Below, in pieces: positions 26,595-34,922 of a stretch of 64,000 nt of DNA; the stretch's first letter is position 1, and every line of letters starts with the position of its first letter. The notes beneath the pieces are model-generated. The model did no database searches, had not been told where the DNA came from, and was given only the letters and a program-made list of their open reading frames with translations. Origin of the DNA: Aquimarina mytili (GTDB lineage: Bacteria; Bacteroidota; Bacteroidia; Flavobacteriales; Flavobacteriaceae); the NCBI RefSeq assembly GCF_016735115.1, contig NZ_JAERQJ010000010.1:17763-81762 (forward strand), written 5' to 3'. Position numbers and translations under genes: made by a program.

Positions 26595-26625
26595 CAAATA
26601 TACCACCCAAATTAGGTGATGTCAA
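26595..26625 (-). promoter_or_regulatory. Promoter of peptide member 2 with an internal palindrome
   Basis: On the minus strand TTG and TATATTTG are spaced by exactly 20 bases. Within the spacer CACCTAATTTGGGTG is a 15-base near-perfect palindrome (CACC/GGTG ends), placed where a repressor would block polymerase. Confidence 0.7.
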
Positions 26626-26735
26626 TATTTTTTAAAGCTTTTAGATATAATTTTAGATTTTATCGATTATCGACACAAAAAACTAAATATCAGAAAGTTC
26701 CAATGTTCAATATTGGTGTTTTTTACAAGGAAAAT

Positions 26736-26749
26736 GGGGTAATTTCCCC
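26736..26749 (-). terminator. G4/C4 hairpin after peptide member 3
   Basis: GGGG and CCCC separated by six bases, about 87 bases after the stop of member 3. On the minus strand it is followed by ATTTT, so it may be a weak terminator. A similar G5/C5 repeat is at 27114-27128. Confidence 0.4.
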
Positions 26750-26835
26750 TAATCCCTTATTATATATACCAATTATTTAAGACAATAATCCCGTTTTTAT
26801 CTATTTGCTTCCCTTTTTAGATTTCTCTAAAATTA

Positions 26836-26934
26836 TTATCTATGAATTGCATTACTGCAAGCCGAAGGCAATTGTTTTAAAAAAGATTTTAATGCTGCTA
26901 TATCAATCACCATAATACCGTAAAATAACTTCAT
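26836..26934 (-). CDS. 32-residue peptide with LPSAC core (family member 3)
   Basis: Unannotated gene for exactly 32 residues: begins MKLFYGIM, FLKQLPSAC at residues 18-26, ends AIHR. The first eight residues equal those of member 1 (4919-5017), although the DNA differs at the wobble positions of AAA/AAG and GGA/GGT. It is the only member with Cys at 26 and Ser at 24. A TATCTTTG box lies 27 bases upstream on the minus strand (26961-26968). It is 266 bases upstream of member 2, with its own promoter, so the genes are separate units. Confidence 0.8.
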   Translation of the reverse strand: MKLFYGIMVIDIAALKSFLKQLPSACSNAIHR

Positions 26935-26960
26935 AATCATTTGATTTATAATTCGTTATA

Positions 26961-26968
26961 CAAAGATA
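26961..26968 (-). promoter_or_regulatory. Promoter -7 box of peptide member 3
   Basis: On the minus strand this reads TATCTTTG, 27 bases before the start codon. It is flanked by GTTAT/ATAAC arms, a possible operator. I see no good -33 TTG. Confidence 0.6.
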
Positions 26969-27113
26969 ACAGGTATCCTTCCTGATGAAAAAAAATTAAC
27001 ACAGAGAAAGCAATATTTTAGACCAAAACTAATTTTAGCACGATATAAAGCATGAAAGTTTTTAGACATGCTAATTTTTGAAGAAATATCTTACAGCTTA
27101 AAGTAATTATTTA

Positions 27114-27128
27114 GGGGGATTTTCCCCC
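27114..27128 (+). other. G5/C5 inverted repeat between peptide genes 4 and 3
   Basis: GGGGG and CCCCC with a five-base loop, followed by TTTTT on the + strand, as a terminator would be. No + strand gene is visible before it. It lies about 180 bases upstream of member 3, much as the G4/C4 repeat lies about 167 bases upstream of member 2, so it may instead be regulatory. Confidence 0.4.
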
Positions 27129-27214
27129 TTTTTACAAGTACACAAATACTATAAAAGCACTCACAAGTTCTGAAAAGAGGTAGTTATATATAATCCATTT
27201 ATATGAATATTAAA

Positions 27215-27246
27215 AAAAAGACCGTACATATATGTACAGTCTTTTC
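27215..27246 (-). terminator. Terminator of peptide member 4
   Basis: AAAAGAC.GTACAT pairs with ATGTAC.GTCTTTT with one mismatch; a T run follows on the minus strand, 46 bases after the stop at 27292. Confidence 0.7.
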
Positions 27247-27291
27247 TATTAAATAATAAACATTTTTTTAAAATTCAGCTATTTTTCTTTA

Positions 27292-27390
27292 TTATTTGCG
27301 CATTGTATACATCGATGCTCCTGGAAGATCCTTTATAAATCTTACTACTGCACTAAAGTCTAGCCCCCTGAAAGTAAAAATAGAATTCAT
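27292..27390 (-). CDS. 32-residue peptide with LPGAS core (family member 4)
   Basis: Unannotated gene for exactly 32 residues, beginning MNSIFTF, with FIKDLPGAS at 18-26 and ending YTMRK. It is the most divergent in its N-terminal half but shares 14 of 32 residues with member 1, including the MRK end. So the array contains both C-terminal types seen in the family (AIHR and MRK). A terminator follows at 27215-27246. The promoter is not clear. It is divergent from nothing and lies 275 bases from the end of queE on the same strand. Confidence 0.75.
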   Translation of the reverse strand: MNSIFTFRGLDFSAVVRFIKDLPGASMYTMRK

Positions 27391-27664
27391 ACGTTTTTAT
27401 TAAAAGTTAATTACTTTAAAATTAACAGGATAGCAGCAAACGATTAACATAAAAATGTGAAAAATATTTTTTATTTGACATCGCATAACTTTTTATAGAT
27501 AAAACTCAACGCTCTCCTGTTAAATGTATTTTTATTGTACTAAAAAACCTACAAAATCTTAAAAAATTCAAATGCAACACCATTTTTGAAGTATGGAAAA
27601 ACCATAATAAAAAAATTCAAGAGAGATTAAAACATCTAAAAACGACAGAAACGTTTATTTTTCT

Positions 27665-28294
27665 TTAAGGAATATTTAAATATTTGTGAGTTTGAAGAGA
27701 AACTTTCCATTTTGGGTTATTCATCACATAATCAACTATTAAAGGGATCATTTTTTCGCGTACACTCCATTCTGGTTGAAGGTATAATATGCAATCCTCG
27801 GAAACTTTGGCTGCTTGTTCTTCTGCAAACTTAAAATCGTTCTTATTATAAACAATACATTTCAATTCGTGGGCTTCATTATATATTGCTTCTTCTGGTA
27901 GCTTTACTTTTTTAGGAGAAAGACAAATCCAATCCCATTCTCCTGTAAGTGGATATGCTCCTGATGTTTCTATATGTGTTTTAGCATTTCTATTTTTAAG
28001 TTCTTTGGTAAGTAGTGTCATATCCCAGGTTAAAGGCTCTCCTCCTGTTACCACAACAACATCACTATACTTCGTTGCATTTTGAACAATTTTTTCTGTA
28101 GCTGTTGGAGGATGTAGATCAGCATTCCAGCTTTCTTTAACATCGCACCAATGACAACCTACATCACACCCCCCTATTCTAATAAAATATGCAGCTGTTC
28201 CTTTATGATAGCCTTCACCTTGAATTGTATAAAATTCTTCCATTAAAGGAAGCATTTTTCCTTCATTTACCAATTTTTGTATACTCTCTTGCAT
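27665..28294 (-). CDS. queE: 7-carboxy-7-deazaguanine synthase
   Basis: A 209-residue radical-SAM enzyme that converts carboxytetrahydropterin to 7-carboxy-7-deazaguanine on the way to queuosine in tRNA. The iron-sulfur motif CDVGCHWC (CX3CX2C) is near residue 44, preceded by FYTIQGEGYHKGTAAYFIR. VVVTGGEPLTW and HIETSGAYPL are the SAM-binding and later conserved parts. No other que genes lie here. A TACCTTTG box (28301-28308, minus strand) is seven bases before the start, so the leader is very short or absent. Confidence 0.95.
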   Translation of the reverse strand: MQESIQKLVNEGKMLPLMEEFYTIQGEGYHKGTAAYFIRIGGCDVGCHWCDVKESWNADLHPPTATEKIVQNATKYSDVVVVTGGEPLTWDMTLLTKELKNRNAKTHIETSGAYPLTGEWDWICLSPKKVKLPEEAIYNEAHELKCIVYNKNDFKFAEEQAAKVSEDCILYLQPEWSVREKMIPLIVDYVMNNPKWKVSLQTHKYLNIP

Positions 28295-28300
28295 AAGTTT

Positions 28301-28308
28301 GCAAAGGT
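28301..28308 (-). promoter_or_regulatory. queE promoter -7 box
   Basis: On the minus strand this reads TACCTTTG and ends six bases before the ATG, so the transcript is close to leaderless. Confidence 0.6.
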
Positions 28309-28365
28309 ACGTAACATTAGAGAATTATTTAGCAAATCTCTAAAGCTAATACTGTTTAATACGTA

Positions 28366-28809
28366 TTATTTTTTGGCGGCAATACATTCAATTTCAATCT
28401 TGGCTCCAACAGCCAAACCTTTGGCCGCAAAAGTAGTGCGAGCGGGTTTTTGTGGAAAATACGTTTTGTACACTTTATTAAAGGCAGAAAAATCATTAAT
28501 ATCTGAAAGAATCACAGTGCATTTTACAACATTATCCATCCCCATATTATGATGTTTTAATACAGCTTTAATATTCTCTAATGTTTGTTTGGTTTCGGCC
28601 TTGATGCCACCATCAACTAATGTTCTGGTTGTATGATCCATTCCAACCTGACCTGATAAAAAATATAGATTTCCAACCTGTACAATATCAGAAAAAGGAG
28701 TTTCAGATTTTTTAGGTTCATGCGACTTATAAAAATTAATGGTAGTAGTATCTGAATTACAACTAAACAATAAAATACTAATAACTACAACTAAAAATGT
28801 ATTCTTCAT
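28366..28809 (-). CDS. RidA-family lipoprotein
   Basis: A 147-residue protein with a lipobox (LLFSC, Cys17) followed by a complete Rid domain: VQVGNLYFLSGQVG, KQTLENIKAVLKHHNMGMDNVVK and KPARTTFAAKGLAVGAKIEIE. The Arg of PARTTF is the residue that holds the carboxylate of imine intermediates in RidA deaminases. Cytoplasmic RidA removes reactive enamines; an exported, lipid-anchored version is unusual and its substrate is unknown. Stop is 71 bases from the queE start on the same strand. Confidence 0.9.
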   Translation of the reverse strand: MKNTFLVVVISILLFSCNSDTTTINFYKSHEPKKSETPFSDIVQVGNLYFLSGQVGMDHTTRTLVDGGIKAETKQTLENIKAVLKHHNMGMDNVVKCTVILSDINDFSAFNKVYKTYFPQKPARTTFAAKGLAVGAKIEIECIAAKK

Positions 28810-29056
28810 AATTAAAAAAATTAAAACTACGTTTTGCGTGGATTGTTCAGCATTAAAAATACCCTATAATTTTATTCATTCAAACTTTTATAATTATAAT
28901 CATGAAAATCTAAAAAAAATCTAGGCGCTTTACTAGGTTTTGTTGTTTCAAAAAGATTTGTCAAGATATACTTTCATGAAGTTATACTCAAATTTCTTGT
29001 TGTTCGTTTCAATAGAAAAGTTAAGATTCATATTTTTATCAAAAAATACATCTATT

Positions 29057-30592
29057 ATGAGTGACAATCAGGCATTTCTTGATCATATCAATCAAGGGTA
29101 TACAACCAAAGGTGATTTTATAACAATGGGAGCCGCCATGCACGAAGGCGAAACCATAACAAATGCACATGTAAAAATACCTTTAAAGACGTTAAATCGT
29201 CATGGATTGATTGCAGGAGCTACAGGTACGGGTAAAACTAAAACATTACAAGTGATTGCCGAAAACCTTAGTGAAAAAGGGATTCCTGTGCTACTAATGG
29301 ATATCAAAGGAGATTTAAGCGGTATAGCAGCAGCTAGCCCGGGACATCCAAAAATTGATGAGCGTCATGAAAAAATTGGAATTCCTTTTGAAGCTAAAGA
29401 ATTTCCTGTAGAAATTCTCTCATTGTCCGAGCAAGATGGTGTAAGACTTAGAGCTACAGTAAGCGAGTTCGGCCCCGTACTCTTATCCAGGATTTTGGAC
29501 GTTACTGAAACGCAAGCCGGTATTCTTTCTATAATCTTTAAGTATTGTGATGATAATAAATTGCCTTTGCTGGATCTAAAAGATTTGAAAAAAGTATTGC
29601 AATTTTCTACTGCTGAAGGTAAAAAAGAATTAGAGAAAGACTATGGCCGAATTTCTTCTGCATCAACAGGTTCTATTCTTCGTAAAATTGTTGAATTAGA
29701 GCAACAAGGCGCAGATATTTTCTTTGGAGAAAAATCATTTGAAGTTGATGATTTATGTCGTGTTGATGAAAATGGCAGAGGAGTAATCAATATCATTAGA
29801 TTAACAGATATACAAGACAGGCCTAAGTTATTTTCAACGTTTATGCTTAGTCTACTAGCCGAGATCTATGGAACGTTTCCAGAGCAAGGTGATAGCGACA
29901 GACCAGAGTTAGTTATATTTCTTGATGAAGCCCATCTGATTTTTAAACAAGCCTCAAATGCGTTAATGGATCAGATCGAAAGTATCGTAAAATTGATACG
30001 CTCAAAAGGTGTGGGATTGTATTTTGTGACTCAAAATCCAACTGATGTTCCTGATGGTGTATTAGGGCAACTAGGGCTTAAAGTTCAACATGCGCTTAGA
30101 GCATTTACGGCCAAAGATCGTAAAGCAATAAAACTTACAGCTGAAAATTATCCCGAGTCAGAATATTATGATACAAAAGAGATGCTAACATCATTAGGAA
30201 TAGGAGAGGCATTAGTTTCTGCATTAGACGAAAAAGGACGCCCTACTCCACTTGCAGCTACCATGCTAAGAGCACCTATGAGTAGAATGGATGTTTTAAC
30301 AGATACTGAACTAAAAGCTTTATTAAAAAAATCAAGACTCAGCTCAAAATATAATGAAGATGTAGATAGAGAAAGTGCATATGAGCTATTATCAAAAAAG
30401 ATAGAAAAAGCTGAAGCTGAAGAAGCCAAAGCCGCTGCCAAAAAAGAAAGAGAAAAACTTAACAGAAGTTCTTCCAGTTCTAGATCAAAAAGCAGACGAA
30501 CGAGTGCCACCGAAAAAGCAGTCATAAAAGTTCTAACTAGTGCTACCTTTATTAGAGGAGCTCTGGGGGTATTAAATAAGTTGTTGAAATAA
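29057..30592 (+). CDS. HerA-like ATPase (DUF853 family)
   Basis: I start at ATG 29057 (MSDNQAFLDHI), giving 511 residues; the 39 residues upstream in frame look like non-coding translation. It is a P-loop ATPase of the HerA/FtsK superfamily, DUF853 type. Walker A is GATGTGKTKT, Walker B LVIFLDEAHLIF, and the sensor region TQNPTDVPD is typical. Residues about 440-490 are a Lys/Ala/Glu and Ser-rich linker before a short conserved tail. Family members are thought to be DNA-dependent motors; a partner nuclease is not visible. Single-gene unit. Confidence 0.9.
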   Translation: MSDNQAFLDHINQGYTTKGDFITMGAAMHEGETITNAHVKIPLKTLNRHGLIAGATGTGKTKTLQVIAENLSEKGIPVLLMDIKGDLSGIAAASPGHPKIDERHEKIGIPFEAKEFPVEILSLSEQDGVRLRATVSEFGPVLLSRILDVTETQAGILSIIFKYCDDNKLPLLDLKDLKKVLQFSTAEGKKELEKDYGRISSASTGSILRKIVELEQQGADIFFGEKSFEVDDLCRVDENGRGVINIIRLTDIQDRPKLFSTFMLSLLAEIYGTFPEQGDSDRPELVIFLDEAHLIFKQASNALMDQIESIVKLIRSKGVGLYFVTQNPTDVPDGVLGQLGLKVQHALRAFTAKDRKAIKLTAENYPESEYYDTKEMLTSLGIGEALVSALDEKGRPTPLAATMLRAPMSRMDVLTDTELKALLKKSRLSSKYNEDVDRESAYELLSKKIEKAEAEEAKAAAKKEREKLNRSSSSSRSKSRRTSATEKAVIKVLTSATFIRGALGVLNKLLK

Positions 30593-30728
30593 GTCTAAAC
30601 ACAAATACAACATTCGGATTAATCAAGTAATTCTTATTCCGAATTTTATCTATCAATAGAAAACTAAAATTATATGCAGATGAAATAATTTACGTTACTA
30701 TTTTAGAACTAATTATAATCAATACACC

Positions 30729-31298
30729 ATGAAAAGCAGAATTTTTCAAATACTTTTAATTTCAGTACTTCTTACAGGATGTCAAAAAGAGGAAAAACAA
30801 AGCCCATTTGATATCTCTAATAACCGAATAGGGTTTTTAACTAATGAAATCAAGGTGAGTCAATTAGATTCGGTTTTCGCAAATGACTCTATTGCAAAAG
30901 CAATTACAAATAAGAATTCTTTGAGCAGTTCTAATGAAATTGAAATCTACGAAAAAGGAGGCGCTAAACTTCTGGTATTAGAGGTGAAAAACGAATCTGA
31001 TCCTTCATCAACTATTGAAAACATACAAATTATAGACCCAAGGTATAAAACCAGTTCTGGTTTATCTTCGGGTGGTGTTTTTAAAAATATTAAAGACCAT
31101 TATACCATTTCAAAAATAAACAATACGCTAAGCACTGCTGTAATTTTTGTTGATAGTATTCAAGCATATTTTACGATTGACAAAAAAGAATTACCTAAAA
31201 AATTTCAAAATACAACAGATGCTAAAATCGATGTTTCAGATATACCTGATTCGGCAAAAATTAAACATTTCTGGATTAGTTGGGATGCTAGTAACTAG
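30729..31298 (+). CDS. Lipoprotein, function unknown
   Basis: A 189-residue lipoprotein with lipobox VLLTGC (Cys18). The rest is soluble and probably beta-rich (AKLLVLEVKNESD, STAVIFVDSIQAYFTI). I do not recognise a family. It stands alone between the HerA-like gene and the cupin gene, 98 bases before the latter. Confidence 0.75.
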   Translation: MKSRIFQILLISVLLTGCQKEEKQSPFDISNNRIGFLTNEIKVSQLDSVFANDSIAKAITNKNSLSSSNEIEIYEKGGAKLLVLEVKNESDPSSTIENIQIIDPRYKTSSGLSSGGVFKNIKDHYTISKINNTLSTAVIFVDSIQAYFTIDKKELPKKFQNTTDAKIDVSDIPDSAKIKHFWISWDASN

Positions 31299-31396
31299 CG
31301 ATCTAAATAAATGTAAATTACATGTTTAAAATTTAGAAGGTATCCTAAAGAGTGTAAAAAATCACATTTTTTTAAATAAATCTTATACTTTTGAAC

Positions 31397-31765
31397 ATGG
31401 CAAAAAATTATAGTATTCAAAAATCTCCATTCCTTGTCCCCACGACCGATGGAAAATTGATTGAAGAGCATTTTGGAAAAGCTACAGATGGTAATTCTGA
31501 AATCAGTATCGCCCATATGATTGCACCTTCCGAATGGAGCGAACCCTTCCAAACTCCAGAATTTGATGAATACACATACATCATTCGTGGTAAAAAGCAG
31601 TTTATTATAGATGATGAAAAAATAATATTAGAATCTGGTCAATCTATTAAAATCAAAAAAAATACAAGGATTCAATATTCTAACCCCTTTGATGAGGAGT
31701 GCGAATATCTTGCCATTTGTCTTCCTGCATTTACACCCGAAACCGTACACCGCGAAGATGAATGA
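31397..31765 (+). CDS. Cupin-domain protein
   Basis: A 122-residue single-domain cupin starting at ATG 31397 (MAKNYSIQ). The barrel is shown by EFDEYTYIIRGKKQFIIDDEKIILESGQ and IKKNTRIQYSNP; metal-binding His are not at the usual positions of motif 1, so it may not be a metal-dependent enzyme. It overlaps the following hydrolase by four bases (ATGA), so the two are translated together. TACTTTTG ends just three bases before the ATG, which would make the transcript leaderless. Confidence 0.85.
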   Translation: MAKNYSIQKSPFLVPTTDGKLIEEHFGKATDGNSEISIAHMIAPSEWSEPFQTPEFDEYTYIIRGKKQFIIDDEKIILESGQSIKIKKNTRIQYSNPFDEECEYLAICLPAFTPETVHREDE

Positions 31766-32601
31766 AAGAAAAGTTTAAAAAATATCTACCTGTATTAATT
31801 GGAAAGTATATTCTGTTCTTATTCTTTTTTTCTAAAAAAAAGGCACTGAATAAGGCTTATGTACTGTTTTGCACCCCTCGAAAAGGCAAAATACTACCCG
31901 AACAGGAGGATTTTCTTGAAGATGCCGAAGATGAAATCGTGCTTGTTGAAAATCTCCAGATTCAGACGTACAGATGGTCAAGTTTGGGTGAAACAATCCT
32001 ATTAATTCATGGATGGGAGAGTAATGCGCATCGTTGGAAAGCACTTATCAAAAAGTTACATACACAAGGCTATAATGTGATTGCATTTGATGCTCCTGCG
32101 CATGGAAACTCTTCAGGGAAAATCCTTAATGTCCCATTATATACAAAGTGCCTTCAAAAAATTGTTGAATTATATCGCCCAAATTATCTTTTGGGCCATT
32201 CTGTAGGTGGAATGACAACAATATTTCATCAATATACCTACCCAAACTCAGAGATAGAAAAATTAATTGTATTAGCGCCTCCTGGTGAATTGGCTAGAAT
32301 CATGAAAGGATATCAAGAAATATTGCAGCTTTCGCCCAAATTCATGAAAGCTCTTGATCAATATTTTAAGGATAAACATGGTTTTTATTTTGAAGAATTC
32401 TCTGCTGCTCACTTTATCAAAAATATTACACATAAAGGGTTATTAATTCATGACAAACATGACGATGTTGCACCTTATATAGAAGCAGAAGCCATCTCAA
32501 AAAACTGGAATGGAGTACAATTTATCTCTACTGAAGATTATGGGCATTCATTATTCTTTGATGAAGTAGATGCTATGATTATTGATTTTCTAAAAGTATA
32601 A
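31762..32601 (+). CDS. Alpha/beta hydrolase
   Basis: A 279-residue serine hydrolase. LLIHGWESNAHRWKALI gives the oxyanion-side HG motif, LGHSVGGMTT holds the nucleophile Ser in GxSxG, and EDYGHSLFF near the end supplies the catalytic His. A hydrophobic stretch at residues 10-20 (IGKYILFLFFFS) may be a membrane anchor. It is translationally coupled to the cupin gene. Substrate unknown. Confidence 0.85.
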   Translation: MKEKFKKYLPVLIGKYILFLFFFSKKKALNKAYVLFCTPRKGKILPEQEDFLEDAEDEIVLVENLQIQTYRWSSLGETILLIHGWESNAHRWKALIKKLHTQGYNVIAFDAPAHGNSSGKILNVPLYTKCLQKIVELYRPNYLLGHSVGGMTTIFHQYTYPNSEIEKLIVLAPPGELARIMKGYQEILQLSPKFMKALDQYFKDKHGFYFEEFSAAHFIKNITHKGLLIHDKHDDVAPYIEAEAISKNWNGVQFISTEDYGHSLFFDEVDAMIIDFLKV

Positions 32602-32801
32602 AAACATATAGATCGCATTTATACTTCTTATACTATATATATACTATGATTTTGTTTACCACCACACCCTCTCTTGGATATTAATCCCTCATTAAACTTT
32701 AAAAAAGAACATTTCACTCATTTATTGAGGTAGTTTACTCATTCTTACTTTCTACAAAAGTATTCTGAATATAGGTTTGTAAAAAATAAAATCACTACAC
32801 T

Positions 32802-33815
32802 ATGAAAAATACAATTCACATCCTATTTATATTAATCTGCTCTCATACTTTTGCTCAAATGAAAGGAAATGCTACGATTTCCAGGCAAAATATAATGTCT
32901 TCCAAAAAATTAGGTAATGCAGAAATCTATAGAGACGACATTGAAGAATTTAGAAAACAAGATTTAGTTACAAATCCGACACTAACTATCGATGTAAAAG
33001 TATTAAACAATATCATTGCAGATTCATATACAGCCGTTTTTAATATGGTTCAAATTGGTGAAACATCTGAAGAAGCCAATAAACTCATGAATGACAGAAT
33101 AACCAAAGTAAAAAATAAACTAATCTCTAAGGGTATTTTAGAAAAGGATATTGTTATTGATGTTATATCTTTTGTACCTGTTTATGAAACGGTTATAGAA
33201 AAAAAGATCTTTAGTACTAAATACAATGAAGTGCCTAAAGGTTTTGAATTACAGCAAAACTTACACATAAAATTCAATAATGTAAATCAGTTTCAGGAAA
33301 TACTTTCCGCATGTGCTAATAATGAAATATACAACCTGGTAAAAGTAGATTATTTCATAAATGATATTCAAGCCGTATATAAACAATTACGCACCGAAAT
33401 ATTAAAGAATTTAAAAGAAAAACAACAATTTTATAATGACTTAGGTTTTGATTTAACATTATATGATCCAACTATGGCAGATACAAAATACTGTCACTTT
33501 CCTAAAGAGTTTTATAAAAGTTATCAAGCGTTTAGTAGCACATCATTAGAAGCATTACGGAAGAGACAAGGTATCGTAACCGCAAAAAAACAAACTACAT
33601 ATTATTATGAGCCGATATCCTTTAAAGACTATGATGTAGTTATCAATCCATCAATACTAGAACCTGCTATTCAAATAGGGATGGAAATAAAGTTGCAATA
33701 CACACCAAAACAGGAAGAAAAAGAACCAGTAAAAGCTGAGCCTATATTTCCAAAATATTTCTTAGTATCTCCAAATGGAAATATCGATATCAAAGAATTA
33801 AAATTAGAGCAATAA
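32802..33815 (+). CDS. SIMPL (DUF541) domain secreted protein
   Basis: A 337-residue exported protein with a signal peptide (residues 1-18, cut after TFA). The middle resembles the SIMPL/DUF541 fold: SYTAVFNMVQIGETSEEANKL near residue 85, VKNKLISKGILEKDIVIDV, and FELQQNLHIKFNNVNQF. SIMPL proteins are periplasmic or outer-membrane proteins that bind partner proteins, with no enzyme activity known. The C-terminus is Lys/Glu/Pro-rich. Single gene, preceded by a 200-base gap in which I see nothing more. Confidence 0.75.
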   Translation: MKNTIHILFILICSHTFAQMKGNATISRQNIMSSKKLGNAEIYRDDIEEFRKQDLVTNPTLTIDVKVLNNIIADSYTAVFNMVQIGETSEEANKLMNDRITKVKNKLISKGILEKDIVIDVISFVPVYETVIEKKIFSTKYNEVPKGFELQQNLHIKFNNVNQFQEILSACANNEIYNLVKVDYFINDIQAVYKQLRTEILKNLKEKQQFYNDLGFDLTLYDPTMADTKYCHFPKEFYKSYQAFSSTSLEALRKRQGIVTAKKQTTYYYEPISFKDYDVVINPSILEPAIQIGMEIKLQYTPKQEEKEPVKAEPIFPKYFLVSPNGNIDIKELKLEQ

Positions 33816-33937
33816 TCTTGATCAAGGTTATTCATTAAAATAATTTTTAAAAAAAAGGGTCCTCATAATGAAGGGTCTTTTTTTATGAAAGTTAATGGTC
33901 AAAAAAACGAAACAGTAAAATCATTGTTTTTAAATAC

Positions 33938-33945
33938 TATCTTTG
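33938..33945 (+). promoter_or_regulatory. rluF promoter -7 box
   Basis: TATCTTTG 18 bases before ATG 33963. It lies inside the longer in-frame reading (from 33885), which supports the later start. Confidence 0.6.
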
Positions 33946-33962
33946 CATATTATTTTATCTAT

Positions 33963-34829
33963 ATGCCTGAAAAAACATTCATCAGACTAAATAAATACCT
34001 AAGCGAAGTTGGTTATTGCTCTCGTCGAGAGGCAGATAAATTAATTGATCAAGGGCGTGTAACCATTAACGGAAAAGTACCTGAAATGGGCACCAAAGTG
34101 ACTCGTGAAGATATGGTACGAGTTGATGGAGAATTAATCAACGAACCCAAAGAAAAACATGTATACATAGCCTTCAATAAACCTGTTGGAATTGTATGTA
34201 CTACTGCACAAAATGAGAAAGATAATATTATAGACTTTATTAATTATCCTAAACGCATTTTTCCAATTGGTCGATTGGATAAACCTAGCGAAGGACTTAT
34301 CTTTTTAACAAGTGATGGAGATATCGTAAACAAAATTCTTAGAGCCAGAAATAACCATGAAAAAGAATATTTGGTTACTGTAAACAAATTAATTAGTCCA
34401 CAGTTCATAAAAAGAATGGGGAACGGTATTCCGATTCTGGATACGGTAACGCGCAAATGTGAAGTTGAACAAATTAGCAAATATGATTTCAGAATTGTAT
34501 TAACACAAGGACTTAATCGCCAGATTAGAAGAATGTGCGAATATTTAGGATATGATGTCGTTCGATTAAAACGAATTCGTATTATGAATGTATCCTTGGA
34601 TGTTCCAGTTGGTCAATGGCGATACCTGACCGAAGAAGAATTAAAAGTTATTAATACCGACGTAGGTGATTCTAGTAAGACTGAAGAAGCTTCGGTTATA
34701 GAACATTCAAAACCAAAAAGACATACAAAAACTAAAGTTTTCGGCGCAACCAAGGGTAAAAAAAGTCATACTACAAAAAGAGATACAACAAAACCCACGA
34801 CCAGAAAACGCAAAGATCGCAGAAGGTAA
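33963..34829 (+). CDS. rluF: 23S rRNA pseudouridine synthase RluF-type
   Basis: I choose ATG 33963 (MPEKTFIRLNKYLSEVG), giving 288 residues. An S4 RNA-binding domain is at residues 5-60, then the pseudouridine synthase domain with catalytic Asp in FPIGRLDKPSEG, plus LTQGLNRQIRRMCEYLGYDV and VRLKRIRI. The wording fits RluF (U2604 of 23S rRNA) better than RluB or RsuA. The last 50 residues are a Lys/Arg/Thr-rich tail, often seen in Bacteroidota, that may help RNA binding. Confidence 0.92.
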   Translation: MPEKTFIRLNKYLSEVGYCSRREADKLIDQGRVTINGKVPEMGTKVTREDMVRVDGELINEPKEKHVYIAFNKPVGIVCTTAQNEKDNIIDFINYPKRIFPIGRLDKPSEGLIFLTSDGDIVNKILRARNNHEKEYLVTVNKLISPQFIKRMGNGIPILDTVTRKCEVEQISKYDFRIVLTQGLNRQIRRMCEYLGYDVVRLKRIRIMNVSLDVPVGQWRYLTEEELKVINTDVGDSSKTEEASVIEHSKPKRHTKTKVFGATKGKKSHTTKRDTTKPTTRKRKDRRR

Positions 34830-34922
34830 ATAATGTTGTTAATTATATCCTAATTTCATAATATAAAGAATTCATTCTTTCCCAAAATAGGTAAATTACT
34901 TTGCCAATAAATTCTTTATACC

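Noticed and set aside
33850..33880. Terminator after the SIMPL gene
   Set aside because: A-run, GGGTC stretch and T-run are there, but the stem has several mismatches, so I did not list it.
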